NCBI RefSeq assembly: GCF_000759885.1
Contig: NZ_JNAH01000008.1
Coordinates: 310,001-374,000, forward strand
Length of the DNA: 64,000 nt
Reading direction: 5' to 3'
From: Prochlorococcus marinus str. GP2
GTDB lineage: Bacteria; Cyanobacteriota; Cyanobacteriia; PCC-6307; Cyanobiaceae
Shown: positions 27,586 through 37,458 of the stretch, in pieces
Layout: each line of letters begins with the position of its first letter
Position numbering within the stretch: position 1 is the first letter of the stretch
Notes under the pieces: generated by a model
Told to the model about the DNA's origin: nothing
Database searches by the model: none
What the model saw: the letters and a program-made list of their open reading frames with translations, nothing else
Made by a program: the position numbers and the translations under genes

Positions 27586-29124
27586 TTATTTTACTTCATT
27601 CGAGGGTGATTTTTCACTTTTTTTGGAAGTTATTTCTGGTTTTAACAATGGGAAAGGGATTACATCTCTAATCGATGCGCTATTAGTAATTAACATAATT
27701 AGCCTATCAATGCCTATACCTAATCCTCCTGTAGGAGGCATGCCAATCTCTAAAGCATTCAAAAAATCTTCATCTATGCAGTGAGCCTCAAGATCTCCTT
27801 CATCTCTAAGGGATTGCTGTAATTGCATTCTTTCTCTTTGATCTACTGGATCTATCAACTCACTAAACGCATTTGCCAGTTCTCGACCAACAATGAATAA
27901 TTCAAATCTCTGAACTATTTCTTTATTATCATGATGAGGCCTAGCTAAAGGCGAAATTTCAACAGGATAATCAATAACAAAAGTGGGTTCTATAAGTTTT
28001 GATTCTACTTTTTGTTCGAAGACCTCATTTAAAAGTCTTCCCATAGTATTTACTTTATTAGAACAATCAACATTGATATTTTTAACGGCTTGTTTTGCTG
28101 CTAGAAAGTCTCCACTGAAAGAATCAAAATCAATCCCTGTATACTTTTTGACAATAGCTTTCATGGAAATTCTTGTCCAAGGCTTAGAAAAATCAATTTC
28201 TTTATTTTGATAATTTATGATTAAAGACCCACATGCATCAGCTAAGATATCTTTAATCAATTCTTCAGTTAAATTCATCATATCTATATAATCAGAATAA
28301 GCTTCATAAATTTCAACTGAGGTGAATTCTGGATTATGTCTTGTACTTATCCCCTCATTACGAAAGATTCTTCCCAATTCATATACTTTCTCAAAACCTC
28401 CAACAACCATTCTCTTTAAATGTAATTCTGTAGCTATTCTTAAATACAACGGAATATCTAATGTATTGTGATGAGTTATAAATGGTCTTGCATCAGCACC
28501 ACCAGCTTCAGATTGCAGAATTGGAGTCTCTATCTCTAAAAAATTTCTATTATCTAGCCATTTTCTTATAAAACTTATACATTTCGCTCTGGTTTTAAAT
28601 ACATTTTTAGAGTGAGGATTTACTATTAAATCTAAATAACGTTGTCTATATCTTTTTTCAATATCAGTCAATCCATGCCATTTATCTGGGAGAGGTTGTA
28701 ATGATTTGGATAACATTTCCCATTTTTCTACTTTAATTGAAAGCTCACCTTTATTAGTTTTTTTAATAGTTCCATAGACGCCTATCCAATCACCAATATC
28801 TACTATTTCCTTAAGATCTTCAAAAGAAAGTAATTTTTTGTGTTCTAAATCTAAGTTAATAATCCTTTGATCTAAATAAAGTTGAATCTGACCTTCTTGA
28901 TCACTTATTGTGAAAAAGGCAATTTTACCCATCACTCTTTTTGACATTACTCTACCGGCAATAGAGATGCTGTAATCTTCTTCTTGACCATTTTCTAAAT
29001 AATCAAATTTTTGAGAAAGAAATTTTGTAGTATGAGAAATTTTAAAACTTTCTGCATAAGAAGAAAATCCTTTTCTAACTAGTGAATCAGCTTTCTGTAA
29101 ACGAGCTTCTCTTATTTCAGACAA
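27586..29124 (-). CDS. lysS: Lysyl-tRNA synthetase, class II
   Basis: A 512-residue class II synthetase that charges tRNA-Lys. The N-terminal OB-fold anticodon-binding domain covers about residues 55-150. Class II motif 2 ([20 protein letters not shown]) and motif 3 ([12 protein letters not shown]) are intact. Length is usual. It follows the response-regulator gene by 50 bp on the same strand and precedes the small basic protein by 29 bp. Confidence 0.97.
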   Translation of the reverse strand: MSEIREARLQKADSLVRKGFSSYAESFKISHTTKFLSQKFDYLENGQEEDYSISIAGRVMSKRVMGKIAFFTISDQEGQIQLYLDQRIINLDLEHKKLLSFEDLKEIVDIGDWIGVYGTIKKTNKGELSIKVEKWEMLSKSLQPLPDKWHGLTDIEKRYRQRYLDLIVNPHSKNVFKTRAKCISFIRKWLDNRNFLEIETPILQSEAGGADARPFITHHNTLDIPLYLRIATELHLKRMVVGGFEKVYELGRIFRNEGISTRHNPEFTSVEIYEAYSDYIDMMNLTEELIKDILADACGSLIINYQNKEIDFSKPWTRISMKAIVKKYTGIDFDSFSGDFLAAKQAVKNINVDCSNKVNTMGRLLNEVFEQKVESKLIEPTFVIDYPVEISPLARPHHDNKEIVQRFELFIVGRELANAFSELIDPVDQRERMQLQQSLRDEGDLEAHCIDEDFLNALEIGMPPTGGLGIGIDRLIMLITNSASIRDVIPFPLLKPEITSKKSEKSPSNEVK

Positions 29125-29174
29125 AATTTACTGGAATATATTTGTTTTATTTCATTAAAGTATCAGACTAAGGC

Positions 29175-29921
29175 TTAACTTGCCAAAGATGTTGCTGTTT
29201 CGCCAACTCTCTGGGATGCATAACCAATTCCCCGAACAGTTAATATTAGTTCCGGATTTCTTGGGTCTGGTTCTAATTTTCCTCTTAATCTAGCGACATA
29301 AACATCTACAACTCTTAAATCTGCCGCCCTACGAGGAGGATAACCCCAAAGTTGTTCTAAAATTTCAGCTCGTGGAACAACTTTACCAGGCTCGTCAAAT
29401 AATAATTCTAGAAGACTAAATTCAGTATAAGTTAAACTAATTCTTTCCCCAGCTCTTGAAACTTGTCTGCGATTAGTATCCACAACTAAACTACCAAATT
29501 TCATAACTCCTTTACCAGATGGAACTTCCTTAGTTTCAGTAACTGACACTGCAGGGCCCATTCTTCTCAAAATAGTAGCTATTCTCGCTTCTAACTCTTT
29601 TGGGCTGAATGGTTTAGATAAGTAATCATCAGCTCCTAAATCTAAACCTGCCACTCTCTCTGAAATCGCCTCAAGAGCAGTCAAAAATATTATTGGGACT
29701 ACTGATTCGGCTCTAATTCTTCGGCATACTGCGAATCCGTCCATTTTTGGAAGCATAACATCAAGAACTATCAAGTCTGGGGAATCTCTGTGAAAAGATT
29801 CGAGAGCCTCTTCTCCATTAGTGGCTGAATAAACTTGATATCCTGCCAGTTGAAGTCTTGTGACTAATACCTTCAAAACTGCTGGTTCATCATCAACAAC
29901 TAAAATTCTTGCTTTTGACAT
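29175..29921 (-). CDS. OmpR/PhoB-family response regulator, RpaB-like
   Basis: A 248-residue two-component regulator. The receiver domain has the acidic pocket VVDDE, the phosphoacceptor Asp54 in LIVLDVMLPKMDG and Lys in DYLSKPFSPKELEARI. A winged-helix DNA-binding domain follows from about residue 145 (TYTEFSLLELL, RVVDVYVARLRGKLEPD, TVRGIGY). It belongs near RpaB/Ycf27 by these motifs. It could be RpaB itself or a paralog; parts differ from what I remember of canonical RpaB, so I give no symbol. It lies 180 bp downstream of mreBCD and leads into lysS. No sensor kinase is adjacent. Confidence 0.93.
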   Translation of the reverse strand: MSKARILVVDDEPAVLKVLVTRLQLAGYQVYSATNGEEALESFHRDSPDLIVLDVMLPKMDGFAVCRRIRAESVVPIIFLTALEAISERVAGLDLGADDYLSKPFSPKELEARIATILRRMGPAVSVTETKEVPSGKGVMKFGSLVVDTNRRQVSRAGERISLTYTEFSLLELLFDEPGKVVPRAEILEQLWGYPPRRAADLRVVDVYVARLRGKLEPDPRNPELILTVRGIGYASQRVGETATSLAS

Positions 29922-30101
29922 AGTTAAAAAAGATTTCCAGATATTTCAAAGCAAAGAATCATTGCATTGAACATATATTCTAACAATTAAAAATATAACA
30001 TTACGAACCCTCAAAGAGATATTCTATGAGATATACAAAAATTTTAAATAAATTTAAGGATATTAATTTCTTGGATAGTTTTTACTTCTATAAGAAATTT
30101 A

Positions 30102-30620
30102 TTAAGATACTTTTCTCCTTGAAGATTTAATGATTCTCATAAATTGGGAGCAAAGAAAAGGAGCAAAAAAACCTGTGAGAAAAACTTCAGCTACAATATT
30201 TTGAACACTAGGGATATAGAGTAAAAAAGTACTGCCTGAAAAATTTTTAAACATAATCTGCAAAAAATATAGGGTTCCGCATAAAAAGCTTCCAAAAGAG
30301 CAAATTAAACCATACCTGAAATGTCCCACCAAAATATCACTATGCAATTTAATTCTTCCAAACAAAAACCCACATAAAATTAAACCTGGAATTTGAGTAA
30401 AATTATTTTCTAGAGTTAAAGAATCTAAAATTAAACCTAGAAACAAACCAAACATTAGTCCATTAATTGATCCATTCATCATTGACCACGGCAACAACCA
30501 AAATAAAGGCCAGTATGGCTGAAAACCTTGAAAGCCAAGCCAATTAGGGTGCCATAAAAAAATAATTGGAATAAAAATAAACAGAACTATAGGAAATTTC
30601 TTTTCGAAAAATTTATTCAT
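30102..30620 (-). CDS. mreD: Rod shape-determining protein MreD
   Basis: A 172-residue protein with about five hydrophobic helices and no other domain, in the position expected for MreD directly after mreC (1-bp overlap). The segment NGSINGLMFGLFLGLILDSL matches the MreD pattern. MreD is the membrane part of the elongasome scaffold. Sequence conservation in this family is low, so the call leans on synteny. Confidence 0.88.
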   Translation of the reverse strand: MNKFFEKKFPIVLFIFIPIIFLWHPNWLGFQGFQPYWPLFWLLPWSMMNGSINGLMFGLFLGLILDSLTLENNFTQIPGLILCGFLFGRIKLHSDILVGHFRYGLICSFGSFLCGTLYFLQIMFKNFSGSTFLLYIPSVQNIVAEVFLTGFFAPFLCSQFMRIIKSSRRKVS

Positions 30621-31369
30621 TAAATTTTTAATTTAAGAATTTGCACCCAATCAATAACATTAGGTTTTGCTAAAAGTGCTATTTTTATTCTTTTTTTTGC
30701 TTTAAATTGCTCATCTATCGATTGAACTATACCGATAGGAATATTTGGAGGTAGTAGCGTACTAGCAGGGGATGATGATATGAAATCTCCAACTTTTATA
30801 TCAGTATCTTTTGAATATAATATTAAGCTAGGATAATCATCTCCTACCCCAACAAGTAATCCATTAATTTGAATTCTATCAATCCATACGGCTACCTTAC
30901 TTTCTGGTGAGGTTAATAATGTCACGGAAGATGTAAATAAAGAAGTATTTTTTACTCTTCCTAATAATCCACCCGGGCCGATAACTGTGTTACCAATTTC
31001 GACTCCGTCTCTTGAACCCTTATTCAATATGATTTGTCTCCACCAACTTCCAGTTTTTCTTGAGATAACTGCAGCTGAAATAGCATCATCAATAGAAGAA
31101 TCCTGAAGAGATAAAATTTCCCTTAATCTTGTATTATCTTTTTTTATAAGATTTATTTTTATTAAAGATTCTTGGTTTATACTGTCAAGAATAATTTCTT
31201 GCTGAAATTGACCAGGCCAAAAAGGCTTTGAAATAAAATAATAAAGATCTTTATAGATGGATCCTTTGGATATTCTTACAAAAATTAAAAATAAAAAAAT
31301 GCCAAAAAATATCCAATTTTTCTTCTTATGCCACCAACGACTAGAAGAAATTCTTCGGATATCTAACAT
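30620..31369 (-). CDS. mreC: Rod shape-determining protein MreC
   Basis: A 249-residue bitopic protein: one transmembrane helix at about residues 19-34, a short coiled-coil, then the periplasmic beta-barrel domain with DGVEIGNTVIGPGGLLGRV and a C-terminal segment ending DWVQILKLKI. MreC links MreB to the cell-wall synthases. It lies 4 bp after mreB and overlaps mreD by 1 bp, so mreBCD is one operon. Confidence 0.94.
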   Translation of the reverse strand: MLDIRRISSSRWWHKKKNWIFFGIFLFLIFVRISKGSIYKDLYYFISKPFWPGQFQQEIILDSINQESLIKINLIKKDNTRLREILSLQDSSIDDAISAAVISRKTGSWWRQIILNKGSRDGVEIGNTVIGPGGLLGRVKNTSLFTSSVTLLTSPESKVAVWIDRIQINGLLVGVGDDYPSLILYSKDTDIKVGDFISSSPASTLLPPNIPIGIVQSIDEQFKAKKRIKIALLAKPNVIDWVQILKLKI

Positions 31370-31373
31370 AGCA

Positions 31374-32426
31374 TTAATCTCTTATCGCATTCCTTATAAA
31401 ATCTGGAGTATCAACAACTCTTTTAAGTTTTTTAAAATCATCCAAAACCTCCCCACAACCATTTACTACACACAACAGTGGATTTTCGGCTATGTGAGTA
31501 AAAATTCCTGTTTCATCGCTTAATAAATCATTAATACCTCTTACTAAAGCTCCTCCCCCTGCAAGCATAATACCCCTATCTACAATATCTGCAGCCAGTT
31601 CGGGGGGAGTTCTCTCTAAAGTTCTTTTTACAGCTTCAACAATTTTGCCAAGTGTTTCAGCCATTGCTTCTCTTATTTCTCCTGATGTCAAAGTTACTGA
31701 TCTAGGCAGTCCAGATAAAAGATGTAAACCTCTTACTTCATAGGTAGTTTTATCAAAATCATCATCAGGAAAAGCAGATCCAATTTTAATCTTAATGTCT
31801 TCTGCGGTTCTTTCTCCAACAACTAAATTATGAACTTTTTTAAGATACAGGGCAATTGATTCATTTATTTCATCGCCAGCTATTCGAACAGATTCACTTA
31901 ATACTGTTCCACCCAAACTTAATACTGCAACCTCAGTAGTGCCACCACCAATATCAACAATCATAGTTCCAATTGGTTCAGTTACTGGTAATGATGCTCC
32001 TATTGCTGCTGCGACAGGTTCATCAATTAAGTGAACTTCTCTTGCTCCTGCTAACCCAGCTTCTCTTACTGCTCTTCGCTCTACACTGGTCACTCCACTT
32101 GGGATGCCAATTACTATTCTTGGAGCTACTATTCCCTTGCCTTCGTTACATTTCTGGATAAATGTTTTTATCATTTGCTCTGCCGCATCAAAATCTGCGA
32201 TGACCCCATCTCTTAATGGTCTTACAGCTCTTATATTGCCAGGTGTTCTTCCAAGCATTAACTTTGCTTCTTTACCAACAGCCAGTGGAATCCCTTCTTC
32301 TAAATCCATAGCCACTACAGAAGGCTCTTGTAAAACTACTCCTTTACCGGATACATGTATGAGAGTATTGGCCGTCCCCAAATCTATGCCAATGTCTCTA
32401 GAAAATTTAAATCTGTTAAAAATCAC
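31374..32426 (-). CDS. mreB: Rod shape-determining actin homolog MreB
   Basis: A 350-residue bacterial actin. Phosphate-binding loops [14 protein letters not shown] and [18 protein letters not shown], and the adenosine motif [12 protein letters not shown], are intact. MreB filaments guide lateral wall synthesis. It heads the mreBCD operon. The 107-bp spacer to the divergent ssb gene should hold both promoters. Confidence 0.97.
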   Translation of the reverse strand: MIFNRFKFSRDIGIDLGTANTLIHVSGKGVVLQEPSVVAMDLEEGIPLAVGKEAKLMLGRTPGNIRAVRPLRDGVIADFDAAEQMIKTFIQKCNEGKGIVAPRIVIGIPSGVTSVERRAVREAGLAGAREVHLIDEPVAAAIGASLPVTEPIGTMIVDIGGGTTEVAVLSLGGTVLSESVRIAGDEINESIALYLKKVHNLVVGERTAEDIKIKIGSAFPDDDFDKTTYEVRGLHLLSGLPRSVTLTSGEIREAMAETLGKIVEAVKRTLERTPPELAADIVDRGIMLAGGGALVRGINDLLSDETGIFTHIAENPLLCVVNGCGEVLDDFKKLKRVVDTPDFIRNAIRD

Positions 32427-32560
32427 AATAAAGAATACTTTTTTTAAATAATATATCTATTTTTTGTTTAGCTCTCACAATTCTTTCGTTTGGTTATGAA
32501 TAGCACGCAAAACTTTGAGCAAAACCTAAAAATATGAGTATTATTAAAAAAAATTTTCTT

Positions 32561-32932
32561 ATGGAAATTAACACCATTAATCTTGTAGGTAGAGCTGGAA
32601 GAGAACCAGATGTCAGATATTTTGAATCTGGCAGTATCGTAGCGAATTTCACTCTTGCAGTGAACAGAAGAAGCAGGGATGAAGAGCCAGACTGGTTTAA
32701 TTTAGAAATATGGGGCAAACAAGCTCAAATAGCAGCAGATTATGTTAAAAAAGGATCCCTTATTGGAATTACAGGAAGCTTTAAAATTGATAGTTGGAAA
32801 GATAAAAATACTGGGGAAGATCGATACAAACCAGTCGTGAGAGTAGATAGATTAAATTTGCTGAGCTCGCGAAAAGAGTCTGAAAATAAACAGTATTCTA
32901 ACGAAGGTAACTCTAGTGAAATCCCTTTTTAA
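32561..32932 (+). CDS. ssb: Single-stranded DNA-binding protein
   Basis: This OB-fold protein starts MEINTINLVGRAGREPDVRY, the conserved SSB N-terminus. The open frame extends to an ATG at 32534, but the nine extra residues (MSIIKKNFL) are not family-like, so I chose 32561. The product is about 123 residues. The flexible C-terminal linker is very short and the tip reads SSEIPF, a reduced version of the acidic DDDIPF tail used to recruit repair partners. It overlaps the convergent DedA gene by 4 bp. Confidence 0.93.
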   Translation: MEINTINLVGRAGREPDVRYFESGSIVANFTLAVNRRSRDEEPDWFNLEIWGKQAQIAADYVKKGSLIGITGSFKIDSWKDKNTGEDRYKPVVRVDRLNLLSSRKESENKQYSNEGNSSEIPF

Positions 32933-33588
32933 TCACTATTTTTTCTAACTAATCTAATAATCAGTTTTATAAAAAAATATAAGAAAATTAAAAATAAAAT
33001 TGGCTTCACAAAATATTTAATTTGATCTAAATAAGTTTCAATAATTTGATAATTTTCACCAAAAAAATAACCTGCATAAGTGAGAAGTGCAACCCAAATC
33101 AAGCTACCTAATGTAGTCCAAATTAAGAATTTCCTTAATGGCATAAGTTCTATGCCAGCAGGAACTGAAATTAAAGTTCTAATTCCTGGCACTAATCGGC
33201 CCCAAAAAACCAAAGAGGTCCCATATTTTTCAAACCACCTTTTACTTTTGTTTAAATCATTCGAAGAAATTCCTAAAAATTTTCCTTTTTTGTCTAGAAA
33301 GCTTGAAAGTCTTTTTTCATTTACTAATTTTCCTAAGTAATACCAAGGCAAAGATCCTAGGATCGTTCCTAATAATCCCCAAAAAACTAAAATATAAAAA
33401 TTTAATTTTTGTTGATAAACAAAAAACCCTCCTAAAGGCATAATTATTTCCGAAGGAATTGGAGGTATTATGTTTTCTAAAAACATTGCCAAACCTATAG
33501 TAAGGTATGCAATTGTTGAATTTTTTTCAACAGCCAAACTAATATAGTCAGGAATTGAAGTAAGTAAATTTATAAAAATTAAACTCAA
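32929..33588 (-). CDS. DedA-family membrane protein
   Basis: A 219-residue membrane protein of the DedA/SNARE-associated (VTT) family. Family marks are FLENIIPPIPSEIIMPLGGF, a re-entrant loop region, and FWGRLVPGIRTLISVPAGI with the conserved Gly-Arg. Members are undecaprenyl-phosphate or phospholipid flippases and proton-dependent. It lies 2 bp after ahcY on the same strand and overlaps the convergent ssb by 4 bp. Confidence 0.93.
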   Translation of the reverse strand: MSLIFINLLTSIPDYISLAVEKNSTIAYLTIGLAMFLENIIPPIPSEIIMPLGGFFVYQQKLNFYILVFWGLLGTILGSLPWYYLGKLVNEKRLSSFLDKKGKFLGISSNDLNKSKRWFEKYGTSLVFWGRLVPGIRTLISVPAGIELMPLRKFLIWTTLGSLIWVALLTYAGYFFGENYQIIETYLDQIKYFVKPILFLIFLYFFIKLIIRLVRKNSD

Positions 33589-33590
33589 AC

Positions 33591-35009
33591 TTAGTATCTA
33601 TAAAGTTCTGGTTTATAAGGTCCTTCAACAGAAACATTAATATAATCAGCTTGTTCCTTGGTTAATTTTGTTAATTTTGCACCAATTTTATCAAGATGTA
33701 ATCTGGCTACCATTTCATCTAAATGTTTTGGTAAAACGTAAACTTCCTGAGCGTATTGTTCTGACTTATTGAAAAGTTCAATTTGAGCTAGTACTTGATT
33801 TGTAAAAGAATTACTCATTACAAAACTTGGATGTCCAGTTGCACAACCTAAATTTACTAATCTACCTTCAGCTAAAAGGATTATTTTATTGCCACTCGGT
33901 AAAGTTATGTGATCAACCTGGGGCTTTATATTTTCCCATGGATAATTTTTCAATGAAGCCACATCAATTTCATTATCGAAATGGCCGATATTACAAACTA
34001 TGGCCTCATTTTTCATCTTTAAAAGATTTTCGTTTGTTATTACCTGATAGTTACCAGTTGCTGTAACAAATATATCTATATCTTCCACAACATCGTCTAA
34101 GGTAACAACGCTAAAACCTTCCATTGCTGCTTGAAGAGCACAAATTGGATCAATTTCAGCAACTTTTACAATTGCACCAAGCCCTCTTAAAGACTGGGCT
34201 GAACCTTTACCTACATCTCCAAAACCCATTACTAAAGCTACCTTCCCAGCAATCATTACATCAGTAGCACGCTTTATACTGTCAACTAGAGATTCTCGGC
34301 AGCCATATAAATTATCAAATTTGCTCTTAGTTACTGAATCATTAACGTTAATAGCGGGAAAAGGTAAAGCATTTTGCTTTTGCAGTTGATAAAGTCTGGC
34401 AACTCCAGTTGTAGTTTCTTCAGTAACACCAATGATGTTACTCTTGATTCTAGAATAGAAGTCACTATCATTTTCCAACTTAGACTTGATAGAATTGAAT
34501 AAGGAAATTTCTTCTTCATTACTAGGATTATCTAAAACAGACAAATCTTTTTCTGCTTTACTACCAAGTATCAATAAGCCAGTTGCGTCTCCTCCATCAT
34601 CAAGAATCATATTTGGAGAGTCTGAACCCCAGTCAAGGATGTAATGGGTATACTGCCAATATTCATCAAGACTCTCACCTTTTTTTGCATATACAGAAAT
34701 TCCTCTATCTGCGATAGCTGCAGCCGCATGATCTTGAGTTGAAAAAATATTGCATGAAGCCCATTTCACCTCTGCACCTAGATCAACAAGGGTTTCTATT
34801 AGAACTGCTGTTTGGATAGTCATATGGAGACTTCCAGCTATTTTTGCACCTTTTAATGGCTTTTCAGATTGGTATTTATCTCTAAGTGCCATTAATCCTG
34901 GCATTTCTGTCTCGGCAATTTTAATTTCTTTACGACCAAAATCTGATAAAGAGATATCAGCAATTACGTAATTTGGAATGGAGGTTTTAATTGAATTTGC
35001 AATAACCAT
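33591..35009 (-). CDS. ahcY: S-adenosylhomocysteine hydrolase
   Basis: A 472-residue enzyme that splits S-adenosylhomocysteine into adenosine and homocysteine, sustaining methylation. The substrate motif [17 protein letters not shown]-binding [15 protein letters not shown] and the C-terminal [21 protein letters not shown] with the Lys-Tyr NAD contact are present. Length is in the long form with the extra segment near residues 150-190. The next gene (tsaE) is divergent across 39 bp. Confidence 0.97.
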   Translation of the reverse strand: MVIANSIKTSIPNYVIADISLSDFGRKEIKIAETEMPGLMALRDKYQSEKPLKGAKIAGSLHMTIQTAVLIETLVDLGAEVKWASCNIFSTQDHAAAAIADRGISVYAKKGESLDEYWQYTHYILDWGSDSPNMILDDGGDATGLLILGSKAEKDLSVLDNPSNEEEISLFNSIKSKLENDSDFYSRIKSNIIGVTEETTTGVARLYQLQKQNALPFPAINVNDSVTKSKFDNLYGCRESLVDSIKRATDVMIAGKVALVMGFGDVGKGSAQSLRGLGAIVKVAEIDPICALQAAMEGFSVVTLDDVVEDIDIFVTATGNYQVITNENLLKMKNEAIVCNIGHFDNEIDVASLKNYPWENIKPQVDHITLPSGNKIILLAEGRLVNLGCATGHPSFVMSNSFTNQVLAQIELFNKSEQYAQEVYVLPKHLDEMVARLHLDKIGAKLTKLTKEQADYINVSVEGPYKPELYRY

Positions 35010-35048
35010 ATCTAGTGAATACTTTATCTATTAAACTATAAATGATTT

Positions 35049-35498
35049 TTGTGTAATTTTGTGTTTGTTGAGAATTTAGAAGAGACTTTAAATTTAGGAA
35101 AAAAACTCTCACAAAAATTAAATCCACAATCAATAGTTTTATTACAAGGTCCAATTGGGGCCGGGAAAACTTCATTCGTACAAGGCATTGCCAAAGGACT
35201 ATCTATCTATGAGGACATTACAAGTCCTACATTTGCTTTATCTCATCACTATAATTCCGGCAAAATTCCGCTCATTCACCTTGATTTATACAGGTTAGAA
35301 GATGTTTCTTCAGCAAAAGAAGTTTTTTTTTCAGAAGAAGAAGAGGCAGTTCAAAGCCAAGCAATTTTAGTTATTGAATGGCCAGAATTAATAGAATCAG
35401 TTATTGAAAATTTCTGGAAAATAGAAATTAGTTATGCAGAAAATTACGGAAGATACTACGAAATAAGAGATCCCAAAAATTTATTAACTTTCTCATAA
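35049..35498 (+). CDS. tsaE: tRNA threonylcarbamoyladenosine biosynthesis ATPase TsaE
   Basis: This protein of about 145-149 residues has a P-loop GPIGAGKTSFVQG and the ITSPTFALSHHY and IHLDLYR segments of TsaE, which supports t6A37 formation on tRNA with TsaB and TsaD. There is no in-frame ATG at the start: the conserved part begins just after a TTG at 35049 or a GTG at 35061, and I cannot decide between them. Its last 43 bp overlap the convergent PfkB gene, an unusually long tail overlap for this window. Confidence 0.9.
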   Translation: MCNFVFVENLEETLNLGKKLSQKLNPQSIVLLQGPIGAGKTSFVQGIAKGLSIYEDITSPTFALSHHYNSGKIPLIHLDLYRLEDVSSAKEVFFSEEEEAVQSQAILVIEWPELIESVIENFWKIEISYAENYGRYYEIRDPKNLLTFS

Positions 35499-36454
35499 TA
35501 TGGCTGTTGCTGGATGGCGCCCTCGCCAAGACAAGTTAATAATCCACAAACACCTGCGAACTTAATGCAATCTTCTATCTCTCGTTCATTTGAAGGGTAG
35601 CCAGAAGTAATTAATTTTGAAATTAAGCCAGCTAGAAAAGCATCGCCTGCACCAGTTGTATCGACAATTTTTTGTGAAGAAGGAGTTTCTGTAATTCCCT
35701 GCAATCCATTGATATACCATGCAACTGGATTTTTACCATCAGTTATTATTACATCTGGTCTATTGGACAATTGTTGAGATATTAGAAAGGGATTTTCATC
35801 CTCAAAAAACAAAGTTGCTTCTTCATTAGCAAGTTTTAAAACATTTGCATGATTTAAAAATTTTTTGATTAATTTAAATCTTGAGGCTTTACTAATTTCT
35901 GATGAAAAACTTGAATGATCCCAAAAGACTTCTCTCCAATTCAAATCAATAACTATTTTGACTTCAAATTTTTTAGCCTGTTCAAGCAGAAAAAAGATAG
36001 TCTCTCTTGATGCTGGAGATGATAATAAGATAGTTCCCGTAACCAAATATTTTGTTTCTAGAAAAGATTTCTCCAAATTTAAAATTTCTTTTTCGATTGA
36101 TTTCTTACTTAGAACTTCGTCTGCAAAGCATGAGTAAGAATTTTCTTCAAAGCCTGAAAAAAAACGATCTCCAAATTGGTCTCTATCTACATTAACCACT
36201 CGAGTACATGAATTATTATCTAATTGCAAGAAATCTAAATTAACTTCCAATTCTTTAAATTGCATAATAAATTTTTTTCCATAATCATCACTACCCAAAC
36301 GTCCAATAAATGTTGAATCTATTTTTAATTTTCTCAATGCACAAGCAACATTAGCAGGAGCGCCACCCAAAAAATCTCTAAATCCTTGATTTGACTTATT
36401 TCTGATCCTGTCTATTAAGGCCTCTCCAACACATATGACTTTTTTCTTTTTCAT
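35456..36454 (-). CDS. PfkB-family carbohydrate kinase
   Basis: A 332-residue ribokinase-fold sugar kinase. The N-terminal glycine motif FLGGAPANVACALRKL and the C-terminal catalytic motif DTTGAGDAFLAGLI (Asp as general base) are intact. By pattern it is closest to fructokinases (GEALIDRI start), but PfkB specificity is not reliably read from sequence. It overlaps the convergent tsaE by 43 bp and is divergent from the second alpha/beta hydrolase across 89 bp. Confidence 0.92.
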   Translation of the reverse strand: MKKKKVICVGEALIDRIRNKSNQGFRDFLGGAPANVACALRKLKIDSTFIGRLGSDDYGKKFIMQFKELEVNLDFLQLDNNSCTRVVNVDRDQFGDRFFSGFEENSYSCFADEVLSKKSIEKEILNLEKSFLETKYLVTGTILLSSPASRETIFFLLEQAKKFEVKIVIDLNWREVFWDHSSFSSEISKASRFKLIKKFLNHANVLKLANEEATLFFEDENPFLISQQLSNRPDVIITDGKNPVAWYINGLQGITETPSSQKIVDTTGAGDAFLAGLISKLITSGYPSNEREIEDCIKFAGVCGLLTCLGEGAIQQQPYYEKVNKFLGSLIS

Positions 36455-36543
36455 AAAGTAAATCCTCTTTCTTAACTAAGAATAATTTATTAAAAACGAA
36501 TATTTTTTTTTTGAATTAAAGTTTAATTAACAGCATATTCATA

Positions 36544-37458
36544 GTGTCTTTAAATAAATCTGAAACTTGGAAATGGAAAAATTGGGAAATTTCTTGGTCT
36601 TTATCAAAAAAATCTACTATCAAAAAAAATATTAATATACTATTGATTCATGGATTTGGTGCATCAAAAAACCACTGGAGACATAATCAAGATTTTCTAG
36701 GTAAATTTTCTAACTGCTACGCAATTGACTTATTAGGATTTGGAAAAAGCAGTCAGCCTTGTGCTTTACTAAATTACGAACCTGATAAAGAAAACTCAAT
36801 TAAATATTCATTTGACTTATGGGGTAATCAAATATCAACATTTTGTGCAGAAGTAATAAAATCTCCTGTTTACTTGGTAGGGAATTCAATTGGTGGTGTT
36901 ATTTCGTTGAGAGCTGCTGAAATCCTAAAAGATTATTGCAAAGGTGTCATTTTAATTGATTGTGCACAAAGAACTATGGATGATAAACGTTTAAAAAAAA
37001 GTGATATCTTAATGAATCTAATGAGACCAGTTCTTAAAACGTTAGTCAGACAAAGAATCATTAGTAATACACTTTTTTCAAGAGCTGCTAATCCAAAAGT
37101 TATTAAGAAAATACTTGAACAAGCTTACCCCTCAGGAAAAAATGTAGATGAAGAATTAATTGAAATACTTTATCAACCCGCGAGAAGGGCAAACTCTAAA
37201 GAGGCGTTTCGTGGCTTTATAAACTTATTTGATGACTATCTTGCTACAGACCTTTTCGATCAGATTGATACTCCAATCCAATTAATTTGGGGGGAAAAAG
37301 ATCCTTGGGAATCTCTAGATGAAGCTAAAGATTGGAGGAAAAAATTCAGGAATATTAAAAGACTAGATATTATTGAAGGAGCTGGTCATTGTCCTCATGA
37401 TGAAGAACCTGAAAAAACAAATAAATTAATTTATGAATTTCTTCATGAAACAAAATAA
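36544..37458 (+). CDS. Alpha/beta-fold hydrolase
   Basis: A 304-residue hydrolase with triad Ser115 (LVGNSIGG), Asp253 (WGEKDPW) and His282 (GAGHCPHDE), and oxyanion motif LLIHGFGAS. The start is a GTG at 36544. It resembles the hydrolase at 8081-8980 in motifs and length and is probably a paralog. A role in pigment or lipid ester cleavage is possible. It lies divergently from the PfkB kinase, and its 3' end overlaps the convergent sigma-factor gene by 16 bp. Confidence 0.92.
   Translation: MSLNKSETWKWKNWEISWSLSKKSTIKKNINILLIHGFGASKNHWRHNQDFLGKFSNCYAIDLLGFGKSSQPCALLNYEPDKENSIKYSFDLWGNQISTFCAEVIKSPVYLVGNSIGGVISLRAAEILKDYCKGVILIDCAQRTMDDKRLKKSDILMNLMRPVLKTLVRQRIISNTLFSRAANPKVIKKILEQAYPSGKNVDEELIEILYQPARRANSKEAFRGFINLFDDYLATDLFDQIDTPIQLIWGEKDPWESLDEAKDWRKKFRNIKRLDIIEGAGHCPHDEEPEKTNKLIYEFLHETK

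Noticed and set aside
30026-30130. Plus-strand ORF of 34 codons between the response regulator and mreD
   Set aside because: Its lysine/phenylalanine/isoleucine-rich sequence is what random AT-rich DNA gives, there is no clear ribosome-binding site, and it runs into the mreD 3' end.
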